64,000 nt of DNA from positions 64,042 to 128,041 of the forward strand of contig DFXW01000015.1 of assembly GCA_002382495.1 (NCBI GenBank), in the 5' to 3' direction. The position numbers were made by a program, and so were the translations under genes. Position 1 is the first letter of the stretch; each line of letters starts with the position of its first letter. Under the pieces are notes generated by a model. It saw only the letters and a list, made by a program, of their open reading frames with translations. It was not told the DNA's origin and ran no database searches. This document shows positions 45,857-52,851 of this stretch, piece by piece. This DNA is from Flavobacterium sp. UBA4098 (GTDB lineage Bacteria; Bacteroidota; Bacteroidia; Flavobacteriales; Flavobacteriaceae).

Positions 45857-46828
45857 TTAGGCTAAAGCCAATTCGATGGCATTAGAAAACAAGTCTTCTA
45901 ATGAAATACCAGCTTCTTTAGCTTGTTGTGGCAACAAACTCTCGGTGGTTAAACCGGGAATAGTATTCATTTCTAACATATGTGGTTCGCCATCCACTAT
46001 GATGAATTCCGAACGAGAGAATCCTTTCATTTTTAATGCTTTGTAGGCACGTTTCGCAATTTCGCCTACTTTTTGCGTCATCTCGTCTGAAATGCGAGCT
46101 GGAGTAATTTCTTGCGATTTTCCAAGATATTTGGCTTCATAATCAAAGAAATCATTTTCAGAAACAATTTCGGTAATAGGTAACACGGTAATTTCGCCTT
46201 TGTAATTGATCACGCCAACAGAAACTTCGGTTCCATCCAAGAAACTCTCAATAATGATTTCGTTGTCTTCTTTGTAAGCCACTTCAATGGCAATTGGCAA
46301 TTCGGTAGCGGTTTTTACTTTAGAGATTCCAAAACTAGAACCGGCTTTATTGGGTTTTACAAAACAAGGCAAACCTACTTTGGCCACAATAGCGTTAGTA
46401 TCGATTACATCACCTTTGTTTAGGTAATATGAAGTAGCGGTTTTGATACCGTATGGTTTTAAAACGGACAGTAAATCACGTTTATTGAAAGTCAAGGCAG
46501 CTTGATAGTAATCGCAAGCGGTTTGGGGAATACCTAGTAATTCGAAATAGGCTTGCATCAATCCGTCTTCACCTGGAGTACCGTGTATGGCATTGAAAAC
46601 ACAATCAAAAATTATTTTTTTTTCATCAACAGTAACTGAAAAATCATTTCTATCAATAGGGAATTCGGTATCATTAGCATCAACATAGACCCATTTTTCT
46701 TTGAAAATATGAATTCTAAATCCGTTGAATTTAGTTTTGTCTAAGAATTGGTATACGACGTTTCCGCTAATTAGGGATATTTTGTATTCGCTAGAATAGC
46801 CGCCCATGATGATGGCAATGTTTTTCAT
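45857..46828 (-). CDS. ddl: D-alanine--D-alanine ligase
   Basis: 323-residue ATP-grasp ligase making the D-Ala-D-Ala terminus of peptidoglycan precursors. Seen are NAIHGTPGEDGLMQAYFELLGIP, the ATP-binding CFVKPNKAGSSFGISKV, EVSVGVINYKGE and the C-terminal LEMNTIPGLTTESLLP with metal and substrate ligands. First gene of a ddl-coaD pair. Confidence 0.95.
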   Translation of the reverse strand: MKNIAIIMGGYSSEYKISLISGNVVYQFLDKTKFNGFRIHIFKEKWVYVDANDTEFPIDRNDFSVTVDEKKIIFDCVFNAIHGTPGEDGLMQAYFELLGIPQTACDYYQAALTFNKRDLLSVLKPYGIKTATSYYLNKGDVIDTNAIVAKVGLPCFVKPNKAGSSFGISKVKTATELPIAIEVAYKEDNEIIIESFLDGTEVSVGVINYKGEITVLPITEIVSENDFFDYEAKYLGKSQEITPARISDEMTQKVGEIAKRAYKALKMKGFSRSEFIIVDGEPHMLEMNTIPGLTTESLLPQQAKEAGISLEDLFSNAIELALA

Positions 46829-46879
46829 TTAAAATGGTTTAAGTCTTTATTTTATTGCAATAGCTGTGTAACGTTTTTC

Positions 46880-46957
46880 CTAGCCCCGATAGAAGCGACA
46901 TCCTTTTTTAGGCTTTTGGCCAAAAAAAGATAGAGCGGATAGCGGGAAAAAGCTCCT
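46880..46957. repeat. Interspersed imperfect palindrome, copy B
   Basis: Between divergent ddl and the PASTA gene. Left arm CCCCGATAGAAGCGACATCC, right arm GATAGAGCGGATAGCGGG, apex hairpin TTTTTTAGGC / GGCCAAAAAAA. The arms match copy A at 22750-22858. Non-coding and GC-rich relative to other spacers. Confidence 0.65.
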
Positions 46958-47005
46958 GACCAACTGGTAAACAAAATTATCATTTTTTTTGAAACGAAAT
47001 AGGTT

Positions 47006-47013
47006 TATCTTTG
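47006..47013 (+). promoter_or_regulatory. Candidate -7 box of the PASTA gene
   Basis: TATCTTTG, perfect for TAnnTTTG, 20 bp before the ATG at 47034; a TTTG at 46988-46991 is only 14 bp upstream, shorter than usual. Confidence 0.4.
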
Positions 47014-47033
47014 TGGCTACTAAAAATAAATTT

Positions 47034-47654
47034 ATGAGTTTACGTAAGTATCTAACAAGTCGAGTGTTTTTCGGTCAATTTTTAGCTGCACTAGCTATTA
47101 TTGCTGTTTTGGGTTATTTGTTTATGCATTGGTTGACTTTTACAACCGATCACGGTCATGAAATTGCAGTGCCGAATTTGAGTAAGTTAACCGAAGAACA
47201 AGTGGAAGACAAGCTGGACGAGTTGGATTTGGATTATGTGCTCTTGGATAGTGTTGATTTTAGAGGTGATTATCCTGCATTTACTGTAGTGGAGCAAGAT
47301 CCATTACCAGGAACAAAAGTGAAAGTGGGTCGAAAAGTGTATATTAAAATTAACGCTTCAGGTTATTCTTCAGTGAAGTTGCCTGATTTGATTGATAAGA
47401 CCTACCGTGAGGCGGTGCCTACATTGAAAGCTATTGGATTAGAAGAAGGAACGATTACGTATGAGCCTAGTTTAGGAAAAGATATGGTCTTAGCGATGCG
47501 TTACAAAGGGCGTAATTTAAAGCCAGGAGAACGCGTAATGAAATCGTCTAAAATTGATTTGGTTTTAGGAGATGGAAAAATGAGTTATGAAGAGGAAGTT
47601 CAGGTGGACAGTACCGCAACAACTACAGAAGATACCCCAGTAGATGAGCAATAA
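47034..47654 (+). CDS. Membrane-anchored PASTA-domain protein
   Basis: 206 residues from ATG 47034 (MSLRKYLTSRVFFGQFLAAL). One N-terminal membrane helix (residues about 13-32) is followed by extracytoplasmic PASTA repeats (VPNLSKLTEEQVEDKLDELD with DYPAFTVVEQDPLPGTKVKVGRKV, then LPDLIDKTYREAVPTLKAIG). PASTA domains bind peptidoglycan fragments; no kinase or transpeptidase domain is attached here. It overlaps rluD by 11 bp and is upstream of it in one operon. Confidence 0.9.
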   Translation: MSLRKYLTSRVFFGQFLAALAIIAVLGYLFMHWLTFTTDHGHEIAVPNLSKLTEEQVEDKLDELDLDYVLLDSVDFRGDYPAFTVVEQDPLPGTKVKVGRKVYIKINASGYSSVKLPDLIDKTYREAVPTLKAIGLEEGTITYEPSLGKDMVLAMRYKGRNLKPGERVMKSSKIDLVLGDGKMSYEEEVQVDSTATTTEDTPVDEQ

Positions 47655-48681
47655 TAGCGAATCCTTCGACTTAGAAGACGAATTATTTGAGCATTTTAAA
47701 TTTGAAGTTCCCAAAGGGCAAGCGTTTTTACGTATTGATAAATACTTGATGGGATTGATTCCTAATGCGACCCGAAATAAAATCCAAAATGCCGCTAACG
47801 ACGGTAACATTTTTGTCAATGACGAAATTGTAAAATCCAATTATAAGGTTAAACCCTTTGATGTGATTAAGGTGATGTTATCGCATCCACCTTTTGAAAA
47901 TCATGTTTTGCCAGAGAATATCCCCTTGAATATTGTATACGAAGACGAGGCGTTGTTACTGGTTAACAAAGAGCCGGGTTTAGTCGTGCATCCTGGACAC
48001 GGGAATTATACCGGGACTTTAGTGAATGCCTTGGCATTTCATTTTGAGAATTTACCAATGAACAGCAGTGAGCGTCCGGGCTTGGTGCATCGTATTGATA
48101 AAGATACTTCGGGCTTGTTAGTGATTGCTAAAACCGAAGCGGCTATGACGCATTTGGCCAAACAATTTGAAGCTAAAACGACCGAAAGAGAATACATGGC
48201 TTTGGTTTGGGGAAATGTAGCCAACGATGCTGGAACGATTGAAGGCAATTTAGCGCGACACCTGAAAGACCGCATGCAAATGGCGGTTTTTGATGATCCC
48301 GAAATTGGTAAACCTGCGATTACACATTACAAAGTATTGGAGCGTTTTGGGTATGTGACCTTGATTTCATGCCAACTAGAAACGGGAAGAACACACCAGA
48401 TTCGTGCCCACATGAAACACATTGGACATCCCTTATTTAATGACGAGCGCTACGGCGGTCATTTGATTCTGAAAGGGACTACGTTTACCAAATACAAACA
48501 ATTTATAGACAACTGTTTCAAAGCGTTGCCAAGACAAGCTTTACACGCAAAGACCTTGGGCTTTATTCACCCGAATACGGGCGAAATGATGCGTTTTGAC
48601 ACCGAATTGCCAGCCGACTTTACCGATTGTTTGGAACGTTGGAGAAATTACTCTAAATCGCATACTGCGGAAGAAGAATAG
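47644..48681 (+). CDS. rluD: 23S rRNA pseudouridine synthase RluD-type
   Basis: 345-residue RluA-family synthase. An N-terminal S4 RNA-binding domain (LRIDKYLMGLIPNATRNKIQ to KPFDVIKVML) precedes the catalytic domain with the Asp in LVHRIDKDTSGLLVIAK. TGRTHQIRAHMKHIGHPLFND is also diagnostic. Family members modify uridines in helix 69 of 23S rRNA; the RluC alternative cannot be fully excluded. It starts inside the 3' end of the PASTA gene. Confidence 0.92.
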   Translation: MSNNSESFDLEDELFEHFKFEVPKGQAFLRIDKYLMGLIPNATRNKIQNAANDGNIFVNDEIVKSNYKVKPFDVIKVMLSHPPFENHVLPENIPLNIVYEDEALLLVNKEPGLVVHPGHGNYTGTLVNALAFHFENLPMNSSERPGLVHRIDKDTSGLLVIAKTEAAMTHLAKQFEAKTTEREYMALVWGNVANDAGTIEGNLARHLKDRMQMAVFDDPEIGKPAITHYKVLERFGYVTLISCQLETGRTHQIRAHMKHIGHPLFNDERYGGHLILKGTTFTKYKQFIDNCFKALPRQALHAKTLGFIHPNTGEMMRFDTELPADFTDCLERWRNYSKSHTAEEE

Positions 48682-48716
48682 AAAAAGCCCCGATTGGGGC
48701 TTATTTGTTTTTTAAT
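48682..48716 (+). terminator. Terminator after rluD
   Basis: Stem AAGCCCC / GGGGCTT with loop GATT, then T-rich sequence. Confidence 0.75.
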
Positions 48717-48849
48717 TTTTGAGAGGACTGACTTAGTCGAATTGCATTTTAGAGGGAAGGGATATGACTATCGAGCGATATTATGAAAAGTAAACGCACA
48801 ATTTTTCGAAAAACTAGCCATAAGAGTTGGCAAGTGTTTGGTGCTGAAA

Positions 48850-49425
48850 CTAATTGATTTTTTTAAATTCATTTCTATATACTTGTTCATCCGCTTCACT
48901 CATATTAATAAACATTCTCAAAATATGCACTTCATCTAGGGAAGTATATTTATTACCTAAATCTTTGCGCATGGCTATTAATAATCCAGAAAATAATTTC
49001 AGAGTTTTATATTGATTGTGTATTCCAGTTTCAGCTTCATTTGTACTGTTATTTCTAAATCTTCCATATTTTTCGATAACATTATCAGAAGCATAAAGAA
49101 TGTTGTCAAATGCATTGTCCATAGCATCATTAATTTGCTTATTATTCAATTCAGCATGACCATTTTTTAATTTTAAACTTTTTAATACATCTCTAAACGG
49201 TCTAATTAATTCTTTATAATATTTTCTTTTCTGTTCATAAATTCTTTGTTTATTTTCTTTTACATCTTCGATGATTTTAGAAATAATAAAACCTATTGAA
49301 CCAGAAACTAAAGTTAAAATGGTTGGATCAATTGTTTTAAATAATTCCCCCTTGTAGATTATTAGTGCTACAATCGAAATAATCGAAAAGAATAATAATA
49401 TTGTCTTTATTTTAATTTTTAACAT
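48850..49425 (-). CDS. Unknown two-helix membrane protein
   Basis: 191-residue protein I do not recognise. Two hydrophobic helices (residues about 8-26 and 36-52) are followed by a cytosolic, charged and largely helical domain (IIEDVKENKQRIYEQKRKYYKELIRPF onward) rich in Lys, Asn and Glu. No enzymatic motif is seen. It opens the accessory island, is AT-rich, and is separated from the TIR operon by the attC-like palindrome; its own upstream region has no clear promoter. It could be an effector or accessory membrane component of a defence cassette, but that rests on location only. Confidence 0.7.
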   Translation of the reverse strand: MLKIKIKTILLFFSIISIVALIIYKGELFKTIDPTILTLVSGSIGFIISKIIEDVKENKQRIYEQKRKYYKELIRPFRDVLKSLKLKNGHAELNNKQINDAMDNAFDNILYASDNVIEKYGRFRNNSTNEAETGIHNQYKTLKLFSGLLIAMRKDLGNKYTSLDEVHILRMFINMSEADEQVYRNEFKKIN

Positions 49426-49447
49426 CGTTATGATTTTTTGTTATTCC

Positions 49448-49579
49448 ACCTAACGGTTTGGGGCTTTGCGAAGAAGCGGATTTAAAAGTACAAATGTTCG
49501 TTTTAGCACAAATGTTTATTAGAATTCCAAATGTTCAATTTAGCACTAAACCCACCATTTTGCATAACTGCTGTTATGC
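49448..49579 (-). repeat. Integron attC-like imperfect palindrome
   Basis: Read on the minus strand, the same direction as the neighbouring genes, the element runs from GCATAAC (complement of 49573-49579) to GTTAGGT (complement of 49448-49454). GTTAGGT fits the attC core GTTRRRY. Its 132 bp falls within the attC size range. One end is a perfect 7-bp stem, GCATAAC-TGCT-GTTATGC (49562-49579). Three CAAATGTT units at 49491, 49509 and 49528 sit in the middle. The 5' core deviates from RYYYAAC at one base. Confidence 0.45.
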
Positions 49580-49593
49580 GTTCGCCCTTCTTG

Positions 49594-49974
49594 TTATAGA
49601 GAATAAATAAAATCTTTTACATTGTCCCAAGTCCATTCTTTACATATAATACCATACATTTCATCAGGTTTGTCTGAATATCCTGCACCGTCAATATAAA
49701 TACCTAAAATTGGAATTTTTTCTTCTTTTGCACAATTAATTTCCCAAAGTTGTCCAGTTGCATTTTTTGTGTTTTTGGAAATTAGTGTAATAAATCCGTC
49801 ACAACCTTTAATTTTAGTTCTACAATTTGTTTTCCATTGTGTATCCCAAGGTTCTTTAACAGACATATCTACAAAGTCGTAAGGAACATTTTTGTTTTTT
49901 GCTTGTCCTGTAAAAAGGATTTTTGTTGTTTGGTCTTCTATTGCGAAAGCCACGAATACTCTTTTATTTGCCAT
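49594..49974 (-). CDS. Stand-alone TIR-like (ThsB/MTH538-type) protein
   Basis: 126-residue protein made of a single TIR-like domain of the ThsB/MTH538 (formerly DUF1863) type. MANKRVFVAFAIED is the first strand; FVDMSVKEPWDTQWKTNCRTKIKGCDGFITLI and GQLWEINCAKEEKIPILGIYIDG cover the middle, with Glu78 of the WE motif at the position of the TIR catalytic Glu. In Thoeris, ThsB makes a nucleotide signal from NAD after phage infection. It lies 11 bp behind the TIR-RipA gene. No ThsA gene is nearby. Confidence 0.82.
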   Translation of the reverse strand: MANKRVFVAFAIEDQTTKILFTGQAKNKNVPYDFVDMSVKEPWDTQWKTNCRTKIKGCDGFITLISKNTKNATGQLWEINCAKEEKIPILGIYIDGAGYSDKPDEMYGIICKEWTWDNVKDFIYSL

Positions 49975-49985
49975 ATCATTTAATT

Positions 49986-50825
49986 TTAACAGTTACATTT
50001 TGGTAAAGTTTGATAGAATAGAAATCCGGTATACATAAGTTCAATAAATCCAATTATGTAAATGAATCTTCTAAAATATTCTATAATTTTTGTTTCAGTT
50101 TTTGAATTAGGTTCGTATTTAATTTCTTCTGTCAAGATTTTCCACTCATCTTCAAACATATTAGTTCGTAATTGTTTTTCTATTTTGTCAATCACCTTAA
50201 ATTTTCCTTTGTTAAGCAAAGCGTAAGATAAAATTAACTTTTCCCAAAAGTAAGATACAATTAAAGATAAAAAGGTTAAAGTGAGCATTCCAAGCATTGC
50301 TTTAATTGAAAACCCAAAAGTTTTGCCAAGAACAAAACCAACTGAAAGGATTGAAGAAGTGATTGTAAAAAATAAATTATTCACTTTCATTCTGTTTTCA
50401 GTGACCTTTTCGGTAGAACTAACCATTATTTTGTATTGGTCTAATTTTAGTTTCCTATCATCATCATATGTCTTTGTTAGAAACTTTATACAATGTTCAG
50501 GATTTTCAAACACCTGAAAACCTTGACAAAATAAAATTGTTTGTTCAGAAGCACTTCTTAATTTGTAACCAATAATTTGTTTGTTTAAGTCTTTTGCTTT
50601 TGCATATTCCCAGATTATTTGTTCACTTTCAAAAGTGTCAGCACCAAGAAAGAAAACAACAAAGTCGCTTTCTTGCATTTTCTGTTTAACTTTCTTTTTC
50701 CAAGTTTCCGATTGTTTAATTTCCTGTTGAATTGCAATAAAATTTTCGGATTTAGATAATAATTCGTCTATAGCTTGTTTAGCTATGATTTCGTCTTTAC
50801 TTCTATTGCAAACAAATAATTTCAT
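49986..50825 (-). CDS. TIR-like domain fused to RipA-like membrane domain
   Basis: 279 residues, two parts. Residues 1-118 are a TIR-like domain (MKLFVCNRSKDE; ESDFVVFFLGADTF; IIWEYAKAKDLNKQIIGYKL with Glu73 in the same WE motif as the downstream protein). Residues 125-279 resemble the RipA-family octameric membrane domain: two helices (about 149-169 and 176-200), then YALLNKGKFKVIDKIEKQL and FEDEWKIL, then a third helix (about 252-272). It is first in a two-gene operon. The natural reading is a TIR sensor or signal receiver coupled to a membrane effector. Confidence 0.78.
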   Translation of the reverse strand: MKLFVCNRSKDEIIAKQAIDELLSKSENFIAIQQEIKQSETWKKKVKQKMQESDFVVFFLGADTFESEQIIWEYAKAKDLNKQIIGYKLRSASEQTILFCQGFQVFENPEHCIKFLTKTYDDDRKLKLDQYKIMVSSTEKVTENRMKVNNLFFTITSSILSVGFVLGKTFGFSIKAMLGMLTLTFLSLIVSYFWEKLILSYALLNKGKFKVIDKIEKQLRTNMFEDEWKILTEEIKYEPNSKTETKIIEYFRRFIYIIGFIELMYTGFLFYQTLPKCNC

Positions 50826-50858
50826 TTTTTAATTTTGTTTTTGGGCGCATCGTTCATA

Positions 50859-50871
50859 GGGTGACGCATAA
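50859..50871. repeat. Inverted flank of the TIR operon
   Basis: GGGTGACGCATAA is the inverted counterpart of TTATGCGTTCGCCC at 49574-49587 (TTATGCGT plus CCC shared). The two copies point inward and bracket the TIR operon. Confidence 0.35.
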
Positions 50872-50951
50872 TATCATGATTTACGCTATTCTATTGCGTA
50901 CAACATACCCAAAAAGGAAATTGTACACAGTAAAATGCGATTGAAAATTTT

Positions 50952-51012
50952 TATTTGTCTGTAAGGGAGATTCGATTTGGGGTCAAATGGTAGTTACAGG
51001 GTGTTTCAAATG
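50952..51012. repeat. Direct repeat R1
   Basis: First of three copies of a direct repeat. The 32-bp core (50970-51001, beginning ATTCGATTTGGGG and ending GTTACAGGG) is identical in all three. R1 shares additional left flank (CTGTAAGGGAG) with R2, and TTTCAAATG on the right with R3. Confidence 0.85.
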
Positions 51013-51035
51013 ATTTATTTAATTTTTAAATTAAA

Positions 51036-51206
51036 TTATGATTTATTATAATAGTCTATAATATATAATACCCCTACTATTTCAAGTATAAAACTGAATA
51101 GATATAAAATAATAACAATATTTTTTTCTATACCCATTAGTTTTAACATAGATACTAAAATAATTGAAACGGTACCAATCAATAAAAATTTAAATCCTTT
51201 TTTCAT
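51036..51206 (-). CDS. 56-residue two-helix membrane protein
   Basis: Small open frame, MKKGFKFLLIGTVSII at the start and IIDYYNKS at the end, with two hydrophobic helices (residues about 5-22 and 30-50) and a positive N terminus. Its ATG is 11 bp behind the stop of the Cys-rich lipoprotein gene on the same strand, so the two are probably one transcript. Size, topology and position resemble immunity proteins of peptide toxins, but no family is recognised and the function is inferred from layout only. Confidence 0.6.
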   Translation of the reverse strand: MKKGFKFLLIGTVSIILVSMLKLMGIEKNIVIILYLFSFILEIVGVLYIIDYYNKS

Positions 51207-51217
51207 ATTTATTATTA

Positions 51218-51868
51218 TTAAAATCCTAGTCTAGGTTTACAAGCTCTATCGCATCCAATTGCGGCTGCGATTTGAGTAGCTGGACTCAAATTCCAAGCTG
51301 CCCATCCTACTAAATCATCTGTAATTTGATCTTCAACATAATCCATGCAATATTGAAAACAGCTTCTGGAATACAAACTAAAGTTAGATTTTTTTTCTGT
51401 TGTTAATTTCACATATCCATTTACATTTAGTGATGAATATATAAAAGCTCTGTCTTTGTTGAACACTTCGATATATTCATCCTTGAAAATTTTGATGTAG
51501 TATGTTGTAAATTCATTCATTTTTGTATCATATAAAATATAACAGTTCGTAAAATCATCTTTATTTTTATAATCAAGTGAATACAAAATATCTCTTTCAT
51601 TATTTAGATTATGGCGTTGTATACTAACATTAAAGTTTTGTTTATCAAAATCAGTATTCAAGAAAACATATAATATAAGATTTGAATCATTTTCAAAATC
51701 TACAGTTGATTTTGTTTTAGTAACATAATCAAACATGCTTGAATTTGTATTAAATTTTATTTCTTTTAGGTAGTTGTTTGAAATTTCGGGTGTAACTTCT
51801 TCATCAACTTGTGTACATGATATTGTTAAACTAACGAATATAAATACAGTGAATATTATTTTCTTCAT
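51218..51868 (-). CDS. Lipoprotein with Cys-rich C-terminal tail
   Basis: 216-residue predicted lipoprotein (lipobox LTISC, Cys18) that I cannot place in a family. Residues 35-160 look like a beta-rich domain. The tail is distinct: Cys170-x3-Cys174, a hydrophobic stretch with GWAAWNLSPATQIAAAIG, then Cys206-x3-Cys210. Two spaced CxxxC pairs around a helical Ala/Trp segment suggest a disulfide-bonded helical hairpin, as in some secreted peptide toxins. It is followed by a 56-residue membrane protein and bounded by direct repeats R1 and R2. Confidence 0.72.
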   Translation of the reverse strand: MKKIIFTVFIFVSLTISCTQVDEEVTPEISNNYLKEIKFNTNSSMFDYVTKTKSTVDFENDSNLILYVFLNTDFDKQNFNVSIQRHNLNNERDILYSLDYKNKDDFTNCYILYDTKMNEFTTYYIKIFKDEYIEVFNKDRAFIYSSLNVNGYVKLTTEKKSNFSLYSRSCFQYCMDYVEDQITDDLVGWAAWNLSPATQIAAAIGCDRACKPRLGF

Positions 51869-52230
51869 AAATTAAATAGGATACCTTTTTATTATTGATA
51901 CGGACTTCCGTAAGGACGATAACTTTAGATACGATTTGGGATTTAAGTTAATTTGTACCGCCCTGATGGATTTTTTTTTTTTCGTTAGAGTCACTTTATT
52001 TATGTTACACAATTTTTATAATTATGTTTTTAATCATTTTTTGTGTTAACTTCTGAATTTATTTAACCAACTTTTATAAAATTGAACTTTTCTGAATTAA
52101 TTTTATGTATTATAAATCTATATCAGAAAGATAAAATCCAAAATCATTTATAAATCGCCATAATAAAAGCAACACGAATAGTATCATTCCAAAGACGGGT
52201 AGGCCAAGGTGATTTTCGTTTAGATTGTAT
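51869..52230. other. Non-coding stretch upstream of the Cys-rich lipoprotein gene
   Basis: About 360 bp of AT-rich sequence. It holds a possible diverged partial copy of the direct repeat (51909-51955, containing GTAAGG and ACGATTTGGG) and a homopolymer of 12 T (51971-51982). A minus-strand frame continuing out of R2 stays open for about 30 codons (to about 52160) and may be a remnant. No intact gene seen. Confidence 0.5.
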
Positions 52231-52345
52231 TATTTGCTGTAAGGGAGATTCGATTTGGGGTCAAATGGTAGTTACAGGGCGTGGTAAATGTAGTAATTAT
52301 TTTAATACATCAATCGATAATTTTAATTTATTAATCATTTTTTTT
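52231..52345. repeat. Direct repeat R2, extended copy
   Basis: Core 52248-52279 is identical to R1 and R3. Beyond it R2 and R3 stay alike for about 60 more bases (AATACATCAATCGATAATTT shared exactly), so these two are the more recent or better preserved pair. It lies directly downstream of the DUF805 gene. Confidence 0.88.
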
Positions 52346-52392
52346 AATTAAATAAAATTCTGTAGTTAAAAGTCAAACTACAGGATTTCCGA

Positions 52393-52695
52393 TTAAGATT
52401 CTTTAGTTTCTTTTTGAGGAAACAAAGCAAGAATTAGATTTAAAATTGGTATTAAAAATAACCAACCAGAATATCCAGCATTCTTTAACCTTCTATATCC
52501 TATTGAAATTAATGTAAAAAGTATGATAACAGAATATATATTGTGTAAATATTCAGGCAAAGAAAATCTTTTAACTAAAAATCTAATAATGACGTTGACT
52601 ATAAGATTAATAATAAAAAAATTCCAAAATTCTTTTAAAGTTGATTCATCTTTATAATTAAAAATATTTTTAAATGCGTTTATATAATCTTTCAT
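52393..52695 (-). CDS. DUF805 small membrane protein
   Basis: 100-residue protein of the DUF805 family: three hydrophobic segments (residues about 23-42, 49-66, 75-92) and the family signature RRLKNAGYSGWLFLIPILNLIL. No biochemical function is established. It sits 13 bp behind a truncated Cys-rich reading frame and between repeats R2 and R3, mirroring the lipoprotein/56-residue protein module next door. An immunity-like role is conceivable. Confidence 0.85.
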   Translation of the reverse strand: MKDYINAFKNIFNYKDESTLKEFWNFFIINLIVNVIIRFLVKRFSLPEYLHNIYSVIILFTLISIGYRRLKNAGYSGWLFLIPILNLILALFPQKETKES

Positions 52696-52708
52696 AATTT
52701 AAAATTGG

Positions 52709-52849
52709 TTAACAATTATCGATTGTACAAACTAAATACCATTCTGCAACACAACCAAAACCTTCAGTGATACATACCGCCATTTGATACCAGTTTTGAT
52801 TATGTATGCCATCAATCGCACAAGCTCTTATACCAGCATATGAACAAGG
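52709..52849 (-). pseudogene. C-terminal remnant of a Cys-rich protein
   Basis: 46 codons open to a stop at 52709, from PCSYAGIRAC to YLVCTIDNC, with six Cys (spacing 8, 16, 7, 8, 5) and aromatic residues. There is no start codon upstream: the frame runs into a stop inside repeat R3 at its 5' edge. So this looks like the 3' end of a gene cut off exactly at the repeat, or a cassette meant to fuse to another N terminus. It is followed by the DUF805 gene. Family unknown. Confidence 0.5.
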
Positions 52850-52851
52850 AT

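Noticed and set aside
49594..50825. Canonical Thoeris system
   Set aside because: No SIR2-SLOG or membrane-macro ThsA is encoded nearby; only the ThsB-like TIR part is recognisable, so I do not use the name as an annotation.
51971..51982. 12-T homopolymer as a phase-variation switch
   Set aside because: It lies about 100 bp outside any coding region or recognised promoter, so no switching effect can be argued from sequence.
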